NCBI GenBank assembly: GCA_965230005.1
Contig: OZ245934.1
Coordinates: 1,674,001 to 1,738,000 of the forward strand
Source of the DNA: SZUA-309 sp965230005
GTDB taxonomy: Bacteria; Pseudomonadota; Gammaproteobacteria; Pseudomonadales; Azotimanducaceae
Direction of reading: 5' to 3'
Length of the DNA: 64,000 nucleotides
The position numbers and the translations under genes are program-made. The notes below the pieces were generated by a model. It saw only the letters and a program-made list of their open reading frames with translations, made no database searches and was not told where the DNA came from. This document shows positions 58,654-64,000 of this stretch, piece by piece. The first letter of the stretch is position 1. Every line of letters begins with the position of its first letter.

Positions 58654-59847
58654 TTACTCGCCTGTGGTTGCGACGACTGCCCGCTCAAGGCGAGCCACCA
58701 TATCCTCGAAGAGCGCCGTCGAGTCGTCGACGATCCCCACATCTGTATTGATCTGAAAAGCAATCGCGATTCGGTGTTCCGGATAGTAGCGTAGGCTCGA
58801 ACTGTATCCAGGAATCCACCCCCCGTGACCGTAGTTCGTGCCCAGTGGACCCACTTTCCTGATACTCACCCCCGCGCCATAGGCAAGATCTGGTGCATCG
58901 GCGCTGACCGGCATCTCCAACAACAGGTCATCGAGGTAGTCACCCGCCATGACCTGTCCTTCGAAGAGCAACGTCCCCCAGCGAGCGAGGTCCAGCGAGT
59001 TGCTGATCAACCCGCCACCAGTCCATTCGATAGCAGGGTTCCATAGCATGCGCTGCTCTGCATTGGTCGTTTTTCTCGGCAATGCGAAGGCGTTGTCCTC
59101 TGCCATGTAGCCAGGCACGATTCCGGGAAGCACATGACGATTGGAAGGTGATGTCAGACTCAGGCCAAGCGGTGTAAGGAACCGACCGGAGACTTCTTCG
59201 TAGTAGCTACGCCCGGTCGCTCGCTCGATGATCAGTCCTAGCAGCAGATACCCTGTATCCGAGTAGGCCCAACCCTGTCCTGGAGCAAACAGACTTGGCT
59301 GGTCAAGAACATACGAAATGAGCGTTTCAGGGCGTGGAGCAAACTCGGCATCCGACCAGTTTGATGCGAACAACCTTGCAAAGCGTGGATCGTCGACGTG
59401 GTTGCCCATACCCGAGCTGTGATTGAGCAGATGCCGTACGGTGATCGTCGAGTGGTTATCCAGACGCTCCAACCAAGCTTCACCACTCAGCCAAACCGCA
59501 AGCTTGTCGTCGAGGGAGAGTGTTCCCTCACGCTCGAGCGATAACACGGTGGCCGCGACGAAGGTCTTTCCGATACTCGCTGCCAGCATCCTGGCATCGG
59601 GTTCCATCCTGACTCCGGATTCGACATCTGCCAGACCGGTCGCCACTGCACCCTCGGTGCCGTCCGCGAGCACGAACGCTGCGGTTGCGCCAGGAAAGTC
59701 ATAGTCGCGATGCAGCTCATCCAACTCGGCTTGAAAGCGTTGAAGAGGAGAGTCCTGGTGCTTGGTACCAGTATCACAGCCGCTCAGAAGCAGAAAAAGA
59801 CACAGAACGGCGGCCAGCAGTCCTTCGGGAAAGAACGACACGATCAT
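58654..59847 (-). CDS. Serine hydrolase lipoprotein (beta-lactamase/class C-like)
   Basis: The 397-residue protein has a lipoprotein signal with lipobox cysteine C24 (LLLSGC). Catalytic S91-x-x-K94 (SIGK), Y195 in AYSDTGY and HGG in YGHGGWIPG. The second motif is YSD where YSN is usual, which may alter specificity. The class includes AmpC-type beta-lactamases, DD-peptidases and esterases; resistance cannot be claimed. ATG 59847 follows GGGAGG. First gene of the four-gene minus-strand run. Confidence 0.88.
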   Translation of the reverse strand: MIVSFFPEGLLAAVLCLFLLLSGCDTGTKHQDSPLQRFQAELDELHRDYDFPGATAAFVLADGTEGAVATGLADVESGVRMEPDARMLAASIGKTFVAATVLSLEREGTLSLDDKLAVWLSGEAWLERLDNHSTITVRHLLNHSSGMGNHVDDPRFARLFASNWSDAEFAPRPETLISYVLDQPSLFAPGQGWAYSDTGYLLLGLIIERATGRSYYEEVSGRFLTPLGLSLTSPSNRHVLPGIVPGYMAEDNAFALPRKTTNAEQRMLWNPAIEWTGGGLISNSLDLARWGTLLFEGQVMAGDYLDDLLLEMPVSADAPDLAYGAGVSIRKVGPLGTNYGHGGWIPGYSSSLRYYPEHRIAIAFQINTDVGIVDDSTALFEDMVARLERAVVATTGE

Positions 59848-59874
59848 GGTATCCCTCCCCACTCTATAAAAGAA

Positions 59875-60416
59875 GAATTGTCACAACGAGGAGGAGTCCT
59901 GGATATACGTAGACCTCACTAGATGGGTTGAACTGGGACACCTGAGATGCGGTGAGCGCCGGAAACAGTGAGCACCCGCGGACCTTTCAGACAAGGCCTC
60001 CCAAGGTGGCCTTGCCACGCCTTCGGTCGGCCCGTAGTAGTTTACTCTGAAGCAAAATGGGCCCAACGGAAGGCAGGCCCTCATGCGAAGGCGGACATCA
60101 AAAACATCCCGCGCGAAGCAATGGTAATCATCACGCGCAAGAACGGCGGCATCGTCGTTTCCTAACGCAGACGCTGCTTCCCTTGCAACTGGGAACCTGG
60201 TCGTGATGTTCTCATCCGAATCGGCCGAAAACCGTGCAGGGACGCTGATATGACCATCTTGGCCACACCTGTATTTGCAAAGGCGTGCCGGTTGCGTAAG
60301 AGATCGCTACGACCGATCTGGTTCGAAAGCGAACACCGTTGCCTACTATTCGACAACGTGCTCGAGGACCTCTCGCAGCGAAATCTGGACTTCCTCACCC
60401 GTGCGGGCGCACTGTC
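59875..60416. other. 540-bp stretch without a confident gene
   Basis: It holds short overlapping frames (for example one beginning near 60250 that runs into the repeat) with no recognisable domain or good ribosome site. It should contain the promoter of the lactamase-like operon near 59870-59950. No repeat other than the following array copy is seen. Confidence 0.5.
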
Positions 60417-60526
60417 GTGTCCGCTTTGGGTCGAGACTTGCCTGATTGATGCACCCGCACAATCTGACTGCTTTCAGAAAGCAGACATGGCCGGATTAGG
60501 GCTGGCTACGGCCAAAAGCAGTCGTC
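60417..60526 (+). repeat. Array repeat (core 60428-60514)
   Basis: TGTCCGCTTTGGGTCGAGAC, side hairpin TGCACCCGCA, apical CTGCTTTCAGAAAGCAG, GGGCTGGCTACGGCCAA, AGCAGTCGTC. Near-identical in sequence to the copies at 33544 and 48759. Confidence 0.92.
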
Positions 60527-60586
60527 GGGATTCAGGCGCTGGGCGCTAGAAGTGAATGTCGCTAGCAGCTCATCTATGCTGGGCGT

Positions 60587-61036
60587 ATGACCACACTCAT
60601 ACATCATCGAGTCGCAGATTGCCGAAAAGGTAAGAACCCCAAGACTATCGCTCGCGTTCGTTCTGGTTGGGCGGTGCTTGGAGATGTCCAATTTTTATGC
60701 GGCTATTCGCTGCTTTTGCCCGATCCTGTAGTCGTTGATCTGAACGCAATGCATAGGGAACAGCGCGAGCTATATCTCTACGAAATGTCTGTCATTGGGG
60801 ATGCGCTAATGGCTGTCACTGACGCTTACCGAATCAACTACGAGATTCTTGGGAACACAGAAGCAGCGCTTCATGCGCACATATTTCCCAGGTATCAAAG
60901 TGAGCCAGAAAATCTCCGACGAATCCCAGTCTGGTCATATGATTGGAAAAACGCGCCACCATTCGAACACTCGCGAGATCAGCCGCTGATGGAGCAAATT
61001 GCCAGCCACCTGGCGGAAGCGGGTGTCGTCGCCTAA
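60587..61036 (+). CDS. HIT-like nucleotide hydrolase/transferase family protein
   Basis: The 149-residue protein carries HAHIFPRYQSEPE near 96-108, an HxHxxPR motif of the HIT/GalT superfamily, after a beta-strand region VLGDVQFLCGYSLLLPDPVVVDLN in which the phosphate-binding loop normally lies. HIT-type proteins hydrolyse dinucleotides or nucleotidylated compounds. ATG 60587 gives the expected length. It sits alone between two repeat copies, a single-gene cassette layout. Confidence 0.82.
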   Translation: MTTLIHHRVADCRKGKNPKTIARVRSGWAVLGDVQFLCGYSLLLPDPVVVDLNAMHREQRELYLYEMSVIGDALMAVTDAYRINYEILGNTEAALHAHIFPRYQSEPENLRRIPVWSYDWKNAPPFEHSRDQPLMEQIASHLAEAGVVA

Positions 61037-61039
61037 AGC

Positions 61040-61152
61040 GAATGACAACAAGGGATCGGAATTAGCCTGATTGCTGCAGGAGCACAATCTGACCGCTTTC
61101 AGAAAGCAGACATCACTGGATCTGGACCGATTCCGGCCAGACGCCGTCATTC
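61040..61152 (+). repeat. Array repeat (core 61052-61139)
   Basis: The clearest outer arms of the set: GAATGAC (61040-61046) and GTCATTC (61146-61152), then GGATCGGAATTAGCC against GGACCGATTCCGGCC. Side hairpin TGCAGGAGCA, apical CCGCTTTCAGAAAGCAG. Confidence 0.93.
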
Positions 61153-61527
61153 GTCTCGCGATTGAACCCTTTTCTGATACATGAACATCAGAGATCCGAT
61201 ATAAGCGAGGCCTATTATTGCGATTGTTCCCAGCGCTAGCTCTGGTGGCGGAGGTTCCAACTCAATAGCATTTCGTTCGCTAAGTTCTCGGGCTAAATGG
61301 ACGTAATACCAAAATAGGTATTGATTGAGGTAGACGTATACAGAGGTGCCAACTACAAAAACTGAGTAGGCTAAGTTAATGACGCTAATCTGTAATCGTG
61401 AGAGTTTGTCTCCAACCAGATAGGCGCAGATCAGGTACGCACTAAATATCGTCACGATGTTCATAAAGTGCGTCGTTCCCGCATCTTGATAAGACAGCGA
61501 AAGATCCAGGATCTCATACACAGTCAT
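61147..61527 (-). CDS. Small polytopic membrane protein
   Basis: The 126-residue protein has three predicted helices at about 20-40, 49-70 and 97-116. A loop ARELSERNAIELEPPPPELALG holds four prolines in a row, and the end is YQKRVQSRDE. Its stop lies in the outer arm of the repeat. An in-array gene with opposite orientation to its neighbour. No family recognised. Confidence 0.68.
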   Translation of the reverse strand: MTVYEILDLSLSYQDAGTTHFMNIVTIFSAYLICAYLVGDKLSRLQISVINLAYSVFVVGTSVYVYLNQYLFWYYVHLARELSERNAIELEPPPPELALGTIAIIGLAYIGSLMFMYQKRVQSRDE

Positions 61528-61783
61528 ACCGGCAATCCCCCAATTCGATTTGACTGAAAATAGAGTATCGAATCACTGAAGGCTCAGTAAGGTGCGCTAC
61601 TCGCCATCTCGCTTCCGCGCAGCAGGAACAAGCGACGTAAGTCGAGCAATCTGCTCAATCCATCATACTACTCGACTGAGTATGTAAAACTTGTGGAAAC
61701 GATTGATCAAGAGAATCAAGCCGATACCTAACATGTAGCTTAACCCAGCGCCCTTGTTGCTCATCTAAAAGCGACGCCCGCGT

Positions 61784-61893
61784 GAATGCCGGGTTCGGGT
61801 CGAAGTTAGCCGGACTGTTGCACGAGCACAGTCTGACCGCTCTCAGAAAGCAGACATCGCCAGATCAGGGCTGAACCCAACCAACGATGGTTA
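61784..61893 (+). repeat. Array repeat (core 61797-61883), last in window
   Basis: GGGTCGAAGTTAGCCGGACT, side hairpin TGCACGAGCA, apical CCGCTCTCAGAAAGCAG, GGGCTGAACCCAACCA. The right arm is changed, GGCCA to AACCA. 61528-61783 before it holds no confident gene. Confidence 0.88.
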
Positions 61894-61915
61894 CATCTGC
61901 GTGTTACCGCCGCTA

Positions 61916-62362
61916 TCAGCGCTTAACCGCCGTTACCATTACTTCGAAGCGAGCGTCGAAGAGCAGATTGCCAGAACCGATAAAAGCCCTCGCAGGGAAT
62001 TCCTTCGTGAAGTAGGTGCGGTAAACCTCGTTGAACGCGTCATAGTGAGACACGTCCGAGCAGAACACCTGGACGACGACTACGTCGTCCCAGGTCATAC
62101 CTGCGGTTGCCAAGGTGCCTTTGATCGAGTCGAGGACCACTTTCGCCTCGTCCGCTGGATCGTCTGGCACTTTGCCATCTACCACACCGATGGCGCCCGA
62201 TACATATAGCGTGTCATCAACCATGACAGCTCCGCTGAACGGAGGGCGCTCGTCGCCAACTGAACGACCGTCGACATAGGACACTTCAGCGGCCCGTGCG
62301 GCGCCTCCCAGCATAGAGACGAGCATGACAAGAATTAGGAACGGACTCTGTTTTCTCTGCAC
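61916..62362 (-). CDS. Exported RidA/YjgF-family protein
   Basis: The 148-residue protein has a signal peptide at about 1-24 (SPFLILVMLVSMLGGAARA), unusual for this mostly cytosolic family. Core motifs: FSGAVMVDDTLYVSGAIGVVDGK, VVVVQVFCSDVSHYDAFNEVYRTYF and PARAFIGSGNLLFDARFEVMVTAV, with the active-site arginine in PARA. RidA proteins deaminate reactive enamines/imines; periplasmic members are less well known. It lies between the array and the G+C-rich flank. Confidence 0.88.
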   Translation of the reverse strand: MQRKQSPFLILVMLVSMLGGAARAAEVSYVDGRSVGDERPPFSGAVMVDDTLYVSGAIGVVDGKVPDDPADEAKVVLDSIKGTLATAGMTWDDVVVVQVFCSDVSHYDAFNEVYRTYFTKEFPARAFIGSGNLLFDARFEVMVTAVKR

Positions 62363-62420
62363 TGCACTACCCCTCGGTTAACAACGCGTTTGTCTGAAGA
62401 CTACCTGGCCATTCCCAAAT

Positions 62421-63968
62421 CTAAGGGTTCCGCAGATCCTTCCGCAGAATTTTCCCCGATGCACTCTTCGGAATCGCATCGAGAATCTCCAACTCGCGGA
62501 TCTGCTTGTAGCTGACGAGATGCTCGCTGACGAGCGCCTGGACTTCCTCCAGGGTGACCGTCTCATTCGGCGCCGGTGTAACGAACGCCTTCGGCAGTTC
62601 GCCGGCTTCGTCATCCGGTATGCCGATCACTGCGACGTCGACGATTTTCGGGTGCGTGATCAGCAGCGCTTCGAGCTCTGCCGGTGCCACCTGGAATCCT
62701 TTGTACTTGATCAGCTCCTTCAGGCGATCGACGATCGACATGTGGCCGTGTTCGTCGATGATGGCGATGTCACCGGTGTGCAGCCAGCCGTCTTCATCGA
62801 TGGTCTCGGCCGTTGCCGTGGGGTTGTTCAGATAGCCCGTCATCACCTGCGGGCCGCGCACCCAGAGCTCGCCGCGACCACCCACGTCCTGATCTTCTCC
62901 GGTGTCCGGGTCGACGATGCGACTCTCGGTGTTGGAGATCGTGACCCCGCTGGTTCCCGGACGGAAATCACCTTCTACCGTGGAGTGGCTGACCGGGCTC
63001 AGCTCGGTCATGCCATAACCCTGCACCACCTCGCAGCCGAGCCGCTCGGAGGCCTGGGCCGCGAGCTCAGCCCCAAGAGGCGCAGCGCCCGAGAACACCT
63101 GGCGGATCGACGACATGTCGTAGTCGCCGACGATGGGCGCGTTCGCAAGTCCAAGAATGATCGGCGGCACCGCGAAGAAGCGAGTGATTTTCAGGTCCTG
63201 CACGGCCTGCAGGGCTTCAACCATGTCGAAGCGGGGCATGGTGACAGCGGTTACGCCATTAGCGAGCAGCCCGTTCATGAGCACCTGCATGCCGTAGATG
63301 TGGAAGAACGGCAGTGCCGCGAGGGCGACTTCATCGCCCTGATAGATAATCGCGTGCTGGCACTGCTCGATGTTCGCGACCAGATTCCGATGCGTCAGCA
63401 TCACGCCCTTCGGCAAGCCAGTGGTACCGGACGAATAAGGCAGCACCACCGTATGCGTCTCGAGGTCCACGGGCACCTGCTCGATCGCTTCGCCAAAAAG
63501 CTCGGACAAGGCCGTGGTGTCGGGCACTGCGTCGCCCATCACCACCACTTCTGTCACGTCCGTGCCTTCCGCGGCCGCAAGCGCCGTCTCGGCAAACATG
63601 GGCACGGTGATCAGCATGCTGGCGCCGGCATCGTTGAGCTGATGCCGGACTTCTTCCGGGCCGTAGGTGGGATTGATGGTCGTCACTGCAGCCCCCGCGA
63701 CCGCCACACCATGAAAAACGATGGCGTACTCAGGAATGTTCGGCGCCATGAGCCCAACCACCTTGCCTGGTCCATAGCCACGGGCAGCCAGACCGCCGGC
63801 CAGCGAGTGGATGGCCGCACTCAGCTCCGCGAAGGTATAGGCGCTGGCGCCGCTGGTATCGCGAATCGCCGTGCGGTCGGCAAGCTCTGAAGCTTTGCGC
63901 AACACGTGGGTGGTAATGGTGACGTCCGGAATTTCAACGGCAGGGAGCGGGCTCGAGTGAATGATCAT
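62421..63968 (-). CDS. AMP-dependent acyl/aryl-CoA ligase (4-coumarate-CoA-ligase-like)
   Basis: The 515-residue ANL enzyme has the ATP loop LPYSSGTTGLPKGVMLTHRN, A5-type GYGMTELSPVSHST, hinge YLNNPTATAETIDEDGWLHTGDIAIID and RLKELIKYKGFQVAPAELEALL, and catalytic lysine in PKSASGKILRKDL. It activates an aryl or fatty acid as the adenylate, then the CoA ester. ATG 63968 gives the usual N-terminus. The gene has the composition of the chromosome and marks the right side of the island; it could serve the aromatic pathway at 16-27 kb. Confidence 0.93.
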   Translation of the reverse strand: MIIHSSPLPAVEIPDVTITTHVLRKASELADRTAIRDTSGASAYTFAELSAAIHSLAGGLAARGYGPGKVVGLMAPNIPEYAIVFHGVAVAGAAVTTINPTYGPEEVRHQLNDAGASMLITVPMFAETALAAAEGTDVTEVVVMGDAVPDTTALSELFGEAIEQVPVDLETHTVVLPYSSGTTGLPKGVMLTHRNLVANIEQCQHAIIYQGDEVALAALPFFHIYGMQVLMNGLLANGVTAVTMPRFDMVEALQAVQDLKITRFFAVPPIILGLANAPIVGDYDMSSIRQVFSGAAPLGAELAAQASERLGCEVVQGYGMTELSPVSHSTVEGDFRPGTSGVTISNTESRIVDPDTGEDQDVGGRGELWVRGPQVMTGYLNNPTATAETIDEDGWLHTGDIAIIDEHGHMSIVDRLKELIKYKGFQVAPAELEALLITHPKIVDVAVIGIPDDEAGELPKAFVTPAPNETVTLEEVQALVSEHLVSYKQIRELEILDAIPKSASGKILRKDLRNP

Positions 63969-64000
63969 CGACTGAACGGTCCTCACAAGGGATCGGTTGA

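Noticed and set aside
58654..59847. True antibiotic-resistance beta-lactamase
   Set aside because: SxxK and HGG are shared by many esterases and peptidases; the YSD motif and lipoprotein form do not support a resistance call.
60250..60549. Possible 99-residue gene on the plus strand
   Set aside because: Its second half is translated repeat sequence and the first half has no family resemblance.
31421..61893. Classical chromosomal integron with standard attC sites
   Set aside because: Copies have no RYYYAAC/GTTRRRY core boxes at the ends, the arms end in other sequence, one copy is inverted, and no intI gene is in the window. The cassette idea is kept but not the classical label.
31421..61893. 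CRISPR array
   Set aside because: Repeat units are 60-110 bp, imperfect and separated by whole genes, not by short uniform spacers; no cas genes seen.
31421..61893. Simple MITE or REP family spread by transposition
   Set aside because: No target duplications seen at copy ends and orientation is nearly uniform. Not fully excluded, since a RAYT or related transposase may be elsewhere.
62520..63890. 456-codon plus-strand open frame over the CoA ligase
   Set aside because: Antisense to a gene with all ANL motifs; shadow frame.

Overview
The window looks like a chromosomal segment of a Gram-negative proteobacterium, most likely a marine or environmental gammaproteobacterium. The evidence is an RluE-type pseudouridine synthase, MipA/OmpV and PEP-CTERM proteins, lipoprotein and Sec signals, and many TetR-regulated catabolic genes. 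Taxonomy is inferred; no rRNA or ribosomal protein gene is present.

Region 1 (1-27.9 kb) is G+C-rich, tightly packed, ordinary-looking chromosome. It carries an ABC export pair, a b561-type cytochrome, an amine-degradation pair (copper amine oxidase and HDAC-like deacetylase), and then a catabolic zone. That zone holds a GrdB-like protein interrupted by an in-frame TGA that is best read as selenocysteine, a TauD-type dioxygenase, an AhpD-like pair, a Rieske oxygenase, RluE, class I aldolase, an amidohydrolase, atypical SDRs, a flavin monooxygenase, an extradiol dioxygenase, an HsaA-like flavoprotein, VOC proteins, pirin and DUF5996. One LysR and four TetR regulators are interspersed. Several sit beside clear palindromic operators (7279-7295, 21601-21618 with 21650-21667, and 23022-23038).

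Region 2 (about 27.9-61.9 kb) is an accessory island of visibly lower G+C. From 31.4 kb on, most single genes or short gene groups are separated by copies of one structured repeat with an 85-90 bp core, about 110 bp with its outer arms. It has a long imperfect outer stem, a small TGC/GCA side hairpin and an apical hairpin. Almost all copies point the same way although the genes point both ways; one copy next to purD is inverted. The cargo resembles integron cargo: nine different (eleven with duplicates) small single-TM proteins sharing a motif just after the membrane segment, two TIR-TM-TolB-like-TPR proteins, GNATs, a methyltransferase, purD, a cysteine dioxygenase-like protein, a HIT protein and PEP-CTERM proteins with sigma-54-type promoters. 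A three-gene block of 1949 bp is duplicated with both ends inside repeats. An IS30-family element sits inside a repeat arm. The repeats lack the GTTRRRY/RYYYAAC boxes of classical attC sites and no integrase lies in the window. I therefore describe this as a candidate non-classical cassette array.

Region 3 (61.9-64 kb) holds a secreted RidA-family protein and then returns to G+C-rich chromosome with a 4-coumarate-CoA-ligase-like AMP-binding enzyme.
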